Shown piece by piece: positions 1 to 10,200 of a stretch of DNA of 64,000 nucleotides. The position numbers were made by a program, and so were the translations under genes. Location of the stretch: positions 1 to 64,000 of the forward strand of contig CAVIQK010000004.1 in NCBI GenBank assembly GCA_963644945.1, written 5' to 3'. The notes beneath the pieces are model-generated. The model was not told the origin of the DNA. It saw only the letters and a list, made by a program, of their open reading frames with translations, and did no database searches. Every line of letters begins with the position of its first letter. Position 1 is the stretch's first letter. The stretch comes from CAVIQK01 sp963644945 (GTDB taxonomy: Bacteria > Bacillota > Clostridia > Christensenellales > DTU072).

Positions 1-196
1 TATCGGCATTGTCGTTATCTTGAGCCTTAGGCAAAACTATTGCGCAGACAATGTAAGCGAGCAAGCCTACTCCACAGCAAACAACGGCAAGAGCCCATAG
101 AAGTCTAACAAGAGTAGTATCGATGCCAAAATATTCGGCAAAACCGGCACAAACACCACAGATTTTTTTATCTTTAGATTTGCAAAGTTTTTTCAT
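1..196 (-). CDS. PspC-domain membrane protein (3' end missing)
   Basis: The gene runs off the left edge; 65 codons are visible. The protein opens with a short basic stretch (MKKLCKSKDKK), then a compact motif ICGVCAGFAEYFGID, then a hydrophobic helix at about residues 31-56. This is the typical layout of the PspC domain (phage shock protein C family), a small single-pass envelope stress protein. Residues C13 and C16 and the G-x-A-x-Y/F core are visible. The start is the ATG at 196, with a purine-rich AAGGAAG about nine bases upstream. I saw no clear promoter between it and the neighbouring DUF2804 gene, which is transcribed in the same direction and ends at 274, so read-through from that gene is possible. 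The family call is good; the physiological role is inferred. Confidence 0.75.
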   Translation of the reverse strand, partial: MKKLCKSKDKKICGVCAGFAEYFGIDTTLVRLLWALAVVCCGVGLLAYIVCAIVLPKAQDNDNAD

Positions 197-273
197 TTTT
201 CCATACTTCCTTATAAGGTTTTTCTTTATCCTTTATGATAATACCAAAACATTTTTTTGTCCACTATATTTTA

Positions 274-1386
274 TCACAGAAGCAAAGTTTTATCCTCACC
301 GATTCCCATCATGCCGTCAAGAACATACTTGTTGCCGTCCTCATCTCTCACGTATCCGGACAGTTCCCCGAAGGATATATAGTAGTCAATGTTCACGACG
401 AGCGCATGCATAATCATCGCATTTTGCCCATAGACCTTGAAAGTTATATTGACCATGTCGTGTTCGTCTTTAATGGTCCACTCATTATAATCTACAAAAT
501 TTTTAGAAGGAATCTTTCTTACGAACGTGACCGGCGGTAGAAGTGAACTTGCCCCCTCCAAAAAGATTTGATTTTCGTTGTAAGCATCTTGATCAATGCT
601 CTGATTTCTTGTTAGGTTGAACCCAAAATATTTTTTCTCACCGGTAGATTCGTTTCTACCCATCGTAGCCACCCAGTCATAATGAGCATGCCTCGGATAA
701 TAACCTCTGTGATCGTCAATTGTTGCCGTAGAATCTTCGTTCGCCGTCATAACCTCTCCGTTGATTACGAGTTGTCCCTTAACTTTGAACAAATCTTTTT
801 GACTGTAAAGCGGACGATTCTTCCCGAAAGGAATGCTTGCTATACTCGGAAGACTTACTCTTTCAAGTTCGAAATCATATTCAATGCTTTGGTCTATTTT
901 GTTTTTCGTGTCACTGTTTATTATGCAAGGCCCGTTGTGGTATCCGCAAAGTCTTGCTTTCCCTTCGTCAAAACGGTTTTCATACCTAACTTTTGACACA
1001 TCCGTCTTTGCTTCCGCAACTGCTCCGCCGACTAGATTTTTGGCAATTACGGTATCCTTACTTTTAAGATTGGTATCCCAACAATAGACTTTATGTGTTC
1101 TTTTATCATAGAAAACATTTAGAGTTTTTCCAAAAATTCCCATGTCGCACACGACAGCCAAAAGCACTCCGTTGTCAAGGTGAACTTCGGTCGCTTCCCA
1201 TAGTGTCAGTTTTAGCCTATTGAAGCAAGACGGCAAATGAGTGGGGTGTTTTGCATTGAGGAGCGGCATCTCCAAAAACTCTTTGTCAAATGTCCCGAAT
1301 ACTACTTGTCCGTTTTCATCGACAATGCTTTTCGGCGTACTTACCGCACGTCTTTTTTCGGATATAAATTTACTATATTCGCCCAT
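274..1386 (-). CDS. DUF2804 family protein
   Basis: This 370-residue protein matches my recall of the DUF2804 family, which is found in Firmicutes and some eukaryotic microbes and has no assigned reaction. The clearest signature is HRGYYPRHAHYDW at about residues 233-245, with a histidine/arginine/tyrosine-rich core typical of the family. There is no signal peptide or membrane segment, so it is probably cytoplasmic. The start at 1386 is supported by a strong AGGAGGT seven bases upstream and by a near-consensus promoter just before it (1416-1444). It follows the AEC transporter on the same strand but has its own promoter. Function unknown; resemblance to lipocalin/tocopherol-cyclase-like barrels is only a vague possibility. 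Confidence 0.8.
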   Translation of the reverse strand: MGEYSKFISEKRRAVSTPKSIVDENGQVVFGTFDKEFLEMPLLNAKHPTHLPSCFNRLKLTLWEATEVHLDNGVLLAVVCDMGIFGKTLNVFYDKRTHKVYCWDTNLKSKDTVIAKNLVGGAVAEAKTDVSKVRYENRFDEGKARLCGYHNGPCIINSDTKNKIDQSIEYDFELERVSLPSIASIPFGKNRPLYSQKDLFKVKGQLVINGEVMTANEDSTATIDDHRGYYPRHAHYDWVATMGRNESTGEKKYFGFNLTRNQSIDQDAYNENQIFLEGASSLLPPVTFVRKIPSKNFVDYNEWTIKDEHDMVNITFKVYGQNAMIMHALVVNIDYYISFGELSGYVRDEDGNKYVLDGMMGIGEDKTLLL

Positions 1387-1415
1387 AAGATACCTCCTAA
1401 TATGGTTATATCTTA

Positions 1416-1444
1416 ATTATACACGATTAGGAAACTTGATTCAA
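1416..1444 (-). promoter_or_regulatory. Sigma-A type promoter of the DUF2804 gene
   Basis: On the minus strand a TTGAAT -35 box (1439-1444) is followed by 17 bases and a perfect TATAAT -10 box (1416-1421). The predicted start of transcription is near 1409, giving a leader of about 23 bases that contains the AGGAGGT ribosome-binding site. Confidence 0.8.
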
Positions 1445-1463
1445 TACCGATTTAATAAGGGGT

Positions 1464-2414
1464 TTAGATAACGTTTACGATAAAAGCGAATAAAGGAACG
1501 GTGACCACCGAAATTATTGCCGTCCAAATAGAAAAAACCGATGCGATTTCCGAATTTTGATTGTAAGACTCGGCCATTGCGATCGTCGAAGTTGCCGTAG
1601 GTGTAGATGCAAGCACCGTCATTGTAAGCACGACCGTTTTGTCGATCTCAAAAAATGTCGCAAGAATAAGCGAAACAAGCAAAGTAAATACGGGCGCCAC
1701 CAACAATTTCAAAACCGTTACCGCATACACCAAAACATTTTTAAGATATTTTTTGACATTGAGTTCGGCAAGTTTTATGCCCGTCAAAATCATAGCAAGA
1801 GGAGTAGAAAAATCGGCAAGAAGCGACATCGCATAATCAACCGTCGGAGCATAAGTCGCAATTTTTATATTGAAGAAGAATAGAGGAAAAGCAACAACAA
1901 GAGCAATTGTAGCAGGGTTCGTCAGTGCTTTCAGCGGTTTTATACTTTTTTTATCACCGGTAAGAGTTGCGATCCCTATCGTATAAGAAATAAAACTGAA
2001 CACCGCATTGTAAACTACTGCATAAATCATAGCAACAGGCACATCGGGGAACAAAAGTCTAATAATAGGATACCCAAAGAACCCACAATTACCAAAAACC
2101 GAAGCGAATCTCGCCACTCGATTGTCCCCTAGATTTTCCCTAAAAGCGAGTTTAGAAATGAGCAGCATGACAAGATGAGAAAGCGTTGCGATGACGGCAC
2201 TGAAAATAATTCCCGACAAAATCTCTATGCTATATTCGCAGTCTTGGAAGCCTGTAAGCACCAAAAACGGGATGGCGACATACACCAAAATATTGGATAT
2301 ACCTTTGGATGTTTCTTCCGGTATAAGTTTTGCCTTTCTTAGCACGAATCCGGGTATTGCCATCGCTGTCAAAACGGCGACTTTTACAAGCATTGTCAAG
2401 AAGTAATTATTCAT
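1464..2414 (-). CDS. AEC family transporter (auxin efflux carrier-like permease)
   Basis: This 316-residue protein is hydrophobic throughout, with about ten predicted membrane helices in two halves. It has the start (GFVLRKAKLIPEE) and the central FGNCGFFGYPI motif of the AEC/Mem_trans family (Pfam Mem_trans). Family members export or take up organic anions such as malate or malonate; the substrate cannot be read here. The protein ends with a helix and a short tail, at the family's usual length. The ATG at 2414 has no Shine-Dalgarno, and a perfect -10 box lies exactly six bases upstream, which suggests a leaderless message. The next in-frame ATG (residue 8, 2393) also lacks a ribosome-binding site and would cut into the first helix. 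It is divergent from the esterase gene at 2501. Confidence 0.85.
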   Translation of the reverse strand: MNNYFLTMLVKVAVLTAMAIPGFVLRKAKLIPEETSKGISNILVYVAIPFLVLTGFQDCEYSIEILSGIIFSAVIATLSHLVMLLISKLAFRENLGDNRVARFASVFGNCGFFGYPIIRLLFPDVPVAMIYAVVYNAVFSFISYTIGIATLTGDKKSIKPLKALTNPATIALVVAFPLFFFNIKIATYAPTVDYAMSLLADFSTPLAMILTGIKLAELNVKKYLKNVLVYAVTVLKLLVAPVFTLLVSLILATFFEIDKTVVLTMTVLASTPTATSTIAMAESYNQNSEIASVFSIWTAIISVVTVPLFAFIVNVI

Positions 2415-2420
2415 GCGCTA

Positions 2421-2449
2421 ATTATAACAAAGCCCTTAAGTTATTGCAA
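2421..2449 (-). promoter_or_regulatory. Promoter of the AEC transporter, leaderless geometry
   Basis: On the minus strand TTGCAA (2444-2449), 17 bases, then TATAAT (2421-2426). Six bases separate the -10 box from the A of the start codon at 2414, so the predicted +1 is the start codon itself. The -35 hexamer is a palindrome and is also the -35 box of the divergent plus-strand promoter. Confidence 0.75.
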
Positions 2450-2472
2450 ATAAATAAGATATCAAGTATAAT
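2444..2472 (+). promoter_or_regulatory. Promoter of the esterase gene, sharing its -35 box with the divergent promoter
   Basis: On the plus strand the same TTGCAA (2444-2449) is followed by 17 bases and TATAAT (2467-2472). Predicted +1 is near 2479, leaving about 22 bases of leader with a GAGG ribosome-binding site at 2490-2493 ahead of the ATG at 2501. Confidence 0.75.
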
Positions 2473-2500
2473 TAAATAAACAAAATTGCGAGGCATAAAA

Positions 2501-3412
2501 ATGGACTTAATAGGATTCGTATTTACAGAAATTGACATACTCTATCATCCGTTGCAAAATTACAAAAAATTTGACAACGTGAAATATGAAAAAAATGTCT
2601 ATAAGAAAGACGGCGAAGACGCTATCTCGTTTGACGTTTGCTATGATCCTACCAAGATGGAAGAGTCCCCCCTTCCCATCCTTATAAATATTCATGGCGG
2701 CGGTTTTGTAAAAGGCGACAAAAAACATCGTGTGTCGCTTTCCTCTTGGTTTGCAGACAAAGGCTACTTTGTGCTCAACGTCAATTATCGTCTAGCCCCC
2801 GAATATCCCTATCCTACGGCACTTCAAGACATATTTGAAGAAATATCCGCTTTCGAAACCATTGCCCAAAACTATAACGTCGATCTAGAATCGGTTGTTT
2901 TTTCGGGCGACTCCGCAGGCGCCTACTATGCCACAATGGCGTATGCAGCCAAAAAGGATCAAAGTTTATACGAAGCCTTGCATCTCCCGTCTACCACGAT
3001 AAAGGCTAGCGGTCTAATTTCTTTTTCGGGACTTTACGATTGCAAAAAAGCCTTTTCGGCAAAATACCCCTTCGGCGTCGCTGCGACTCTTGCAAGCGAA
3101 TTTTTAGGTACTAAAATAAACAAAGACTTGTCCAATTTGGAAGAAACCCCTTACGGCAAATATTTGTCGCCTATTGACTTTATCAACGAGTCATGGGACA
3201 AAGTTTTCATTTCTTACGCCCAAAGAGATCTCTTCCTAAAAGGTCAAGGCGAAGAACTTTTAGAGAAGTTGAGAGAAAAAGGCGTTATGTATGACGAAGA
3301 CGGTGCCAAAGAACTCACGTCCAACCATTGCTACAATTTGCTGTTTTATAAAAAATCTGCAAAAAGATGCATGGATGCAGTCGCTCGTTATCTTGCCGAA
3401 ATCAAAAAATGA
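2501..3412 (+). CDS. Alpha/beta hydrolase, HSL-type esterase/lipase
   Basis: This 303-residue cytoplasmic esterase belongs to the alpha/beta hydrolase fold-3 (hormone-sensitive lipase-like) group. The oxyanion-hole motif HGGG lies at about residue 65, the nucleophile elbow GDSAG at about 140, an aspartate in the QRDLF context near 250, and the likely catalytic histidine in SNHCYN near 275. These make a complete Ser-Asp-His triad. The ATG at 2501 is preferred over an upstream in-frame TTG at 2486 because GAGG sits seven bases before it. The stop overlaps the start of the next gene by four bases (ATGA), so the two are translationally coupled. The natural substrate is unknown; short-chain acyl esters are usual for the family. 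Confidence 0.85.
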   Translation: MDLIGFVFTEIDILYHPLQNYKKFDNVKYEKNVYKKDGEDAISFDVCYDPTKMEESPLPILINIHGGGFVKGDKKHRVSLSSWFADKGYFVLNVNYRLAPEYPYPTALQDIFEEISAFETIAQNYNVDLESVVFSGDSAGAYYATMAYAAKKDQSLYEALHLPSTTIKASGLISFSGLYDCKKAFSAKYPFGVAATLASEFLGTKINKDLSNLEETPYGKYLSPIDFINESWDKVFISYAQRDLFLKGQGEELLEKLREKGVMYDEDGAKELTSNHCYNLLFYKKSAKRCMDAVARYLAEIKK

Positions 3413-4170
3413 GAGTGCTTATAATAAGCGACATAAGTCTAGTGGGCAATGCCTCGGCTCTTGTCGCCAATTCTATACTCAATCATCAAGGCATCGAAAC
3501 GGCAATTTTACCTGTTGCCGTTCTTTCGTCCCAAACAGGCGGAGTCGAAGATTATTCCTATTATGATTTTAGCCAAAATTTCGAGGAAATCCTTGCTAAA
3601 TGGAATAAATTAGACCTCAAATTCGATGCAATTTATACCGGTTATTTAGGCACATCCGAAGCCATTGAAAAAACCATCTCAATAGTTAAAAATTTCAAGG
3701 AAAAAGGGGTTAAAATCTTTGTTGATCCCGTTCTTGGCGATTTCGGCAAACTGTATGACGGTTTTACCGAAGACATGCCCGAAAAAATGAAAGATTTGGT
3801 AGCGCTTGCCGACGTGATTTTCCCCAACTTTACCGAATGGAATTTACTTGTTCAAGGTAGGTCTTGCAATCTTGCTCCTATCACGATAATTACGGGGAAA
3901 AACGCAGAAAACGGCACATTGAGGAATGTACTTTTGTATGACGAAAAGACCACGTTTTTTGAAACTTCGAGAAGTGACGGCGACTTCCATTGTGCAGGGG
4001 ACACCTTCGCATCGGTTTTTATTTCGTATTACCTTCGTGGCTACACTTTGGAAAATTCCGTGGAAAAGTCCACTCAATTTGTAGAAAAATGCATAAAATA
4101 CTCGGTAGAAAATTCTCTTGACCGTAGATTAGGACTTCCGTTTACGCAATTCCTCAAAACTTTGGACTAG
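3409..4170 (+). CDS. Pyridoxamine/pyridoxal kinase-like protein (ribokinase superfamily)
   Basis: The 253-residue protein has the ribokinase-like layout of PdxY/ThiD-type kinases, which phosphorylate the B6 vitamers or hydroxymethylpyrimidine. Visible elements are an N-terminal beta strand (MRVLIISDIS), the YTGYLG and DPVLGDFGKLY motifs, PNFTEW near 145, and the GD-x-x-x-G anion-hole motif as HCAGDTFAS near 200. The catalytic aspartate of the family is normally in the GxGD motif, which here reads CAGD. Coenzyme A-type PdxK motifs are absent, so I favour a pyridoxamine kinase of the YxxN type. The start is the ATG overlapping the esterase stop; an upstream ATG at 3367 lies inside the esterase. 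No clear terminator follows. Confidence 0.75.
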   Translation: MRVLIISDISLVGNASALVANSILNHQGIETAILPVAVLSSQTGGVEDYSYYDFSQNFEEILAKWNKLDLKFDAIYTGYLGTSEAIEKTISIVKNFKEKGVKIFVDPVLGDFGKLYDGFTEDMPEKMKDLVALADVIFPNFTEWNLLVQGRSCNLAPITIITGKNAENGTLRNVLLYDEKTTFFETSRSDGDFHCAGDTFASVFISYYLRGYTLENSVEKSTQFVEKCIKYSVENSLDRRLGLPFTQFLKTLD

Positions 4171-4209
4171 TTTTTATTCAAAAATTTTCAAAATTTTTTT
4201 CAAAACCTA

Positions 4210-4238
4210 TTGCAACCGTCTCGCATTCATAATATAAT
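4210..4238 (+). promoter_or_regulatory. Promoter of the giant surface protein gene
   Basis: TTGCAA (4210-4215), a 17-base spacer and a perfect TATAAT (4233-4238). Predicted +1 near 4245. The roughly 53-base leader contains a CACGCACG-rich stretch and a hairpin (4265-4282) just before the ribosome-binding site. Confidence 0.8.
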
Positions 4239-4264
4239 TATGGTGTTATTTTACGCACGCTCAC

Positions 4265-4282
4265 GCACGCACGTATGTGTGC
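4265..4282 (+). promoter_or_regulatory. Hairpin in the leader of the giant gene
   Basis: GCACGCA (4265-4271) pairs with TGTGTGC (4276-4282) with one G-U pair and a four-base loop. The AAAGGA ribosome-binding site begins about seven bases later. The hairpin could stabilise the message or modulate initiation; no known riboswitch is recognised. Confidence 0.4.
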
Positions 4283-4297
4283 CGGCAAAAGGATGAA

Positions 4298-7200
4298 ATG
4301 AAAAGAGACAATCGCAGTTGGGACAATAAATCAAGATTTTCTTCGCCGAAGTCAAAAGTGGCTATCGTCACAATTTTGATTGTCGCTATTGTTCTTATCG
4401 GACTCGGCTCTTTTTGCGCATACGATGCGACAGTCGGCCACAACTATATCAATTCTCTTTTTAATGGCGAACAACTCAACCCCACCGACACATCCGTTGC
4501 AGGCATAACCTTCCCCTCGAGCGTTTTAGGAATGACCGCCAATCTTGACGAAGTCTATGTCACACTCACATATTCGGACGGATCTTCAAGGGAAGTCGCT
4601 CTTTCAAAACTCAACCCCCAAGGCTTAGACCAAACAGTAGAAGGCAAACAAAAATTCACCATAAATTATGGCGGAAAAGAATGGGACATTGACGTAGAAG
4701 TCGTATCTTCCGACATCACGATAGAATATACCTCCGGTGACGGTGGCTACATAGAAGGCACCCTTTCCCAAACCCTTCCCGCCGGTCAAAATTGTTCGAC
4801 AGTCAAAGCCGTCCCCGACGAAGGATACGAATTTGACGTATGGCAAGACGGTTATACATCGCCTACAAGAAAGGACACTGCCGTATCCCAAGATGCCGTA
4901 TATCGAGCCTTGTTCAAGAAAAAGACTTACACAGTAAGATTCCAACGAGCCGACGGAACTTATGACGTCAAAACCGTTTCCTACGGAGATCCTGTAGATG
5001 TCCCCAGCGGTTATGGTCCGCTATACAAAAAATACGGTCAAACATTTGTCGGTTGGGACATAGACTCCAAGCAGTTCGAAAGTGTAAAGTCAAGTTTTGA
5101 CGTAAAAGGCAAATATGAAAAAAATGCCGCCGATTTCGAGTTATACGTGACGGCGGACAGTTCACTATATATTGACACCGAAGGCGAATTTATAGGCGCA
5201 TTGGGCTTCAAGGACACTTACACTACTCAGTCCTCACACACCAACGGCTCCGGTTCGCAAACATCGGTAATATCAACGACACCCGCATCGTCGTCGGTCG
5301 GAAGAACGGCAATCAAATATTCGGGCTTTTACGAATACGGCGCCACATCCAAAATGGACGTTGTTGCCAACGACAAAACCATCCTTTCCAAATGGCTTGT
5401 CGAAACGGCATCCGGTGCCTATATCGAAATCAGTCCCGACGGAGGCAGTGTCCGCATCCCCGTCCTATCGACAGGTATCGACGCAACCACGTTCACGACG
5501 TCAAAAGACGGCTCGACTTACTCCTTGCAATTTTCGTTAAGCAAGGTAGATGCTACCGCAATTTTACGAGTAATTGCCGTAATGGAATATGAGCAAAACA
5601 CCATTACGTTTGAAGAAATGTCCGATGTTATCGGCAGTTTGAATCTCACATTTAGCGAAACATTATCGGCAGATGCCGTATATGAGGCAATTAGAGATAA
5701 AGCCACAGTCGCCACCGAGTCCGGCGCATTGGTGCTTTCCGACGGTCTTCCCGTTCTAGAAAAATACGGCTACACCTTCCAAGGTTGGTTTATAAAGAAT
5801 AGCCTAACCAAGGTCACGTCCTCCACACTCTTTTCCGAAAGTATCGCAATAGAAGCCCGTTACGTGACAAGGACGTTTGACGTTACCTTCATGGCAGGCG
5901 ACAGCACCCTGACAAAAGATGCCGACGGCATCCACGAAAAAGGCTCTGTCGATTACAACTCCTCTATAGGCACTGCGTATTGCCAACACCGCCCCGAAAG
6001 AGAAAATTATACGTTCATCGGTTGGTTCGAACAAGGCTCGTCCGAACCTATTGTATCCAACACGATAGTAAGACGAGATATGGTCGTATATCCCGCCTTC
6101 TCACCCACCCCTCATGCATTTACGGTCAGCGTAACAGACGGCCAACCCGACATAACAATTCAAGAAATAGATATTTACAACTCGGTTTATTCTATGGAAG
6201 AAGCCCTTGTCACCAAGACATCTACAGGGCTTACAATCGGCACCAAAAACTACGAGTTTTATCCGACTACCGATGTAATAAGCCAAAAAGTCGGCACATA
6301 TCAAAACGGCTTAATTGAAGAAAACGGCACCAAAAAATATTTTGTTTACAACAAAAAAGGCTACAAGATTTCCGTAGATACCCACGCCGTCACAACCAAA
6401 AACGGCAAAGTTTTCTCGTTTGCGGACGGAGCGGACACCTATTATCTCTATCCGTCGGACACTTCTGTTTCGAAGAAAACAGGCACATATTCCAACAAAA
6501 CTTCGGTAATTTCTACTTCTCGTGGCAAGTTTTATCTAGGCGGAATATACAACTACAAGATGACCGAACAAACGGCAGTCGTCAATTTTGACAACGGTCA
6601 ACTAGTGTCTTTCTCCATTAGCGGAATGCCTTACTACCATCAAGACGGCATCGTCTATCTTGACAAAGACCACACCTCCCCCACAGGCCAATACGATCCG
6701 GTTTCCGGACTCCTAACTTTTGACACACAAGACTCTTCCGGCTACTACATCTCAAAAGACGAATCTAAAATATATTCGCTTTCGTCGGTAGCGTCATCTC
6801 TTACGAAAACGACCATAAACGACCAACAACTCACAGTGTTTACCACAAGCGACAACACTTTCTATATCGATGCGGAAAACAACGTATTTGAAGAAGTAGG
6901 AGAGCGAAAAGACTCGTTTGTAGAAATAGGCGACACCCGTTTTTACATAGACTTTTCCGAAAAAACCGTACTCGATTTGACACCTGTTTCTTATTTAGAA
7001 ACATCTTACGGCATAACAATAGACAACACGTCCTACTACGTAAACGGCGAAGATTTACTGATAGAATCAGGAAGTTTTGACGGAAAACTTTACACAGTGG
7101 ACGGCAAGAGATATTTTATTACCCCCGATTCCAAAACCTATGTGCTAGGAGATCTTTTCTCCGCAACAATAGACGTAGATTCTACGGGCTTAATTTCGGT

Positions 7201-10200
7201 GTCTTATGACGGCACGTTATATTCCGTATCGTCCGACACGGCGACAATCGACGGAAAACTCTATTATGTTGATATCGAAGACGTCACCCATACCGACACA
7301 TCCACAAAAGAGTTTTTGGAAACCAAAGCCTACATTTACACAATTACATTTACCGAAGATTACCAACTTGACACTTTAATGCTTAACGGCACCGATCTCA
7401 AATCGAGTGTTTCGTCCTCGTCGCCGATCACGTTGGTATTTGCAAAAGGCAAGACTTCTCCGATTATTTCGATAGAAGAAGACTTATCTCTTACCCTAGG
7501 ACTCAAATTAAAGACAGTGACCGCCACAGTTAATTATGTCGGTGGCGAAGGCACGACCGAAGGCGATTTGACTATCGAAAAGGGTGGCACCGCCGAGATA
7601 GTAATCAAAGCCCCCGAAAACATGGCAATAGCCAAAGTAGAAGTGGACGGAGTATCTTATTCCGTAACCAAAGGCTCCACCGAATATTATTTGCGTTTTA
7701 CGGCAATGGACAGCGATTTGACCGTCACCGTCACGCTAGAAACTCTTTCCTATTCCGTCACCGTCAACGGAACAGACCAAGGCAGAGTAAATTACAACGA
7801 GCCGTTCTCATACGATTTCGTAGCCGAAGAAGGCAAGTATATAAGCAAAATTTATCAAAACGGTGTCTCACTCAACTTATATGACAGTGCCTACACTAAA
7901 AACGGCATCAACAAAGTCAACTACCGTGACAAAATAGAAGGAGTTAGAGATTTACGCATAACATCTCTTACATTGTCTGTCGAAAAAGTCACCGAAAATC
8001 TAATTATTTCCGCAGAGTATGCCGACATTTCTTATACAGGCAATATTTCCGTACAAGGCAAAGGCGTTCTTACGACCGCATCAAATGTCACTTACGGTTG
8101 GAAAGGAAGAATAAATGCGTTGGTAGAAACCGAAAAAGGCTATACCGTATCCTCTTGCATCGTGAAAAACGGTGAAGATACTACGACTTACACCGGTGAA
8201 ATCCCCTATATTTTTGACAATCTACAAGCCGACGTCACCATCGAATATATCGTCCGTCCTATCACTTATACGGTCGTAGTCAAAGCCGACACGACACTTT
8301 CCGTCACCACCGCATCGAGTACTGAAAACGGCACATTGTTTGACTATTCCGTTCAATTCGAAAGTGATTTCTCCTTGACGATTACGGCTCCTTCCGATAG
8401 AGTTATCGCAACGGCAAAAGACGGAGAAAACCTTATTACCATTCCATATAAAAAGCAGTCAATAACTCTTTATTTTGACAAAGTCACTGCATCCAAAACC
8501 ATCGACATAACGACCGAATTGTCCGGTACCGAAACAGGCGACGGCAATATAGTAGTCAAAGACTCGACTCTTGGCTCCGTATCGGTAAAAACCGCATCCG
8601 AAAAAACCACCAAATATACCAATGGCGAAGATATAACCGTAAGAGTTATTCCCAAAACAGGCTATGATTTCGTATCCGTTCCTATCAAAATAGGCACTGA
8701 TTCGACATCTTACACGAAATCTCAATTTGTCGATAAAGGCGGATACTACGAATATACATTTACGGAGTCCGGATCCAAAGACATAGAAATAGGCGTAGCC
8801 GAGTTTAATAAAAAGACCTTTACTCTTACCGTATCGCCGTCCTCTTACGGCAAAACCTACAAAGGAATAATAGGACAAAGCGGACTTCAAGAAGTGTCCG
8901 ACGGAGCCGTTTCAAGCACTTACGATTCAGTCGTCAATCTTACCTTCAAAGCAAACGAAGGCTACTACATAAAAGACATCAAAGTCGATGGTGTGGTAGT
9001 CGAAGATTATATTGCCTCGACCGTAAGCGAAGCCAACAAAAAGAACAAAGAAGTGACGGTTGCGCTTTCTGTTAAGAGCGATATGGAAATAGAAGCCGTC
9101 TATCAAAAAGACACCTTCTCGGTGGCGGTTTCTAACAGTGTAGAAGGCACTGTTTCCACCGACAAAACCGAATATGGTTCGGGCGAAGACGTAATAATCA
9201 CCATAAAAGCATCTACCGGTTATCATATCACAAAACTTTACATCAATTCTCTAGAAATAGACTCCCGAGACTTCCTCAAGAGCCTAGATCCCGACAACCT
9301 AAAATACAACACTACGGCGACATATACATATCACGGAATAAAACAAAATCTCAATGTCGTAGCAGAGTTCGCCACCAACACTTACGTTCTCAATTACTAT
9401 GCCTACAACTATTCCGAAAACTTCTCAGGTATAGACACTTCATACCAAGATTACGGCAATATAGACGTCTTATACGACGGCGAATATTTGTCCCCCGAAG
9501 TGCTTTCGGACGGAGTATCGTCCACAGGCTCCACAATGTATCGTGCGACATTTAGAGGTATCGAACACGGCAACAGTTTGACTCTCAATTTGTCCGGTGT
9601 CGTCAAAAACGGCTACATAATAAAATCTGTAGTTTTGTCGCTCAACTCCGGTAGCACCATAGAACTTACCTCCGGCTCATCTTCTGCCCAATACGGATTT
9701 ACTATTGACTCCGCAAGAGAAAAAGCCTCTCTGTCGCTTTACTCAATCGAAGAAGACGTTTTCTCGGTGGTAGTCAATTATGTGAGAAAAACCATCAATC
9801 TTTCGGCATCGTTTACCGGAGATTATAGATTCGGAAATCTTGGTCCGGAACTTTCCGGAGACACCCAAGTCGGCTTCACTTTTGACAACGACAAGTCCGA
9901 CAAAGTTCCTACCGTCGTCGAAAATGCTCAAAACTCTTACACCGTAGAATATGGTTTGAGATACCGTTTGATGCTGACCGCCGTTCAAGGCTTCAATATT
10001 TCGTCCTTCAAAGCAGGCGGAGTCAAAATAGGCTACGTCGATTCAATGCGAGACGGCAAATATTACGATGCAGTGGCAACAAGCGATCTCAATTTTGACG
10101 TATGGTACGAAAAACGCAGTTTCAATTTGACAATGACGGTATTTGGCGAAGAACTAGGCTCTGCCTCGTTCGAAGGGACTTCCGCATTGACAAAACAAGT

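Noticed and set aside
4171..4209. Terminator after the kinase-like gene
   Set aside because: The AAAATTTT repeats can pair only through weak A-T stems; this is not convincing as an intrinsic terminator.
4277..4297. GTG start 21 bases upstream of the giant gene ATG
   Set aside because: It lies within the leader hairpin and has no ribosome-binding site, while AAAGGA is placed correctly for the ATG at 4298.
8459..8890. Open frames on the minus strand opposite the giant gene
   Set aside because: They are antisense shadows with no ribosome-binding sites or recognisable products; the plus frame is continuous.
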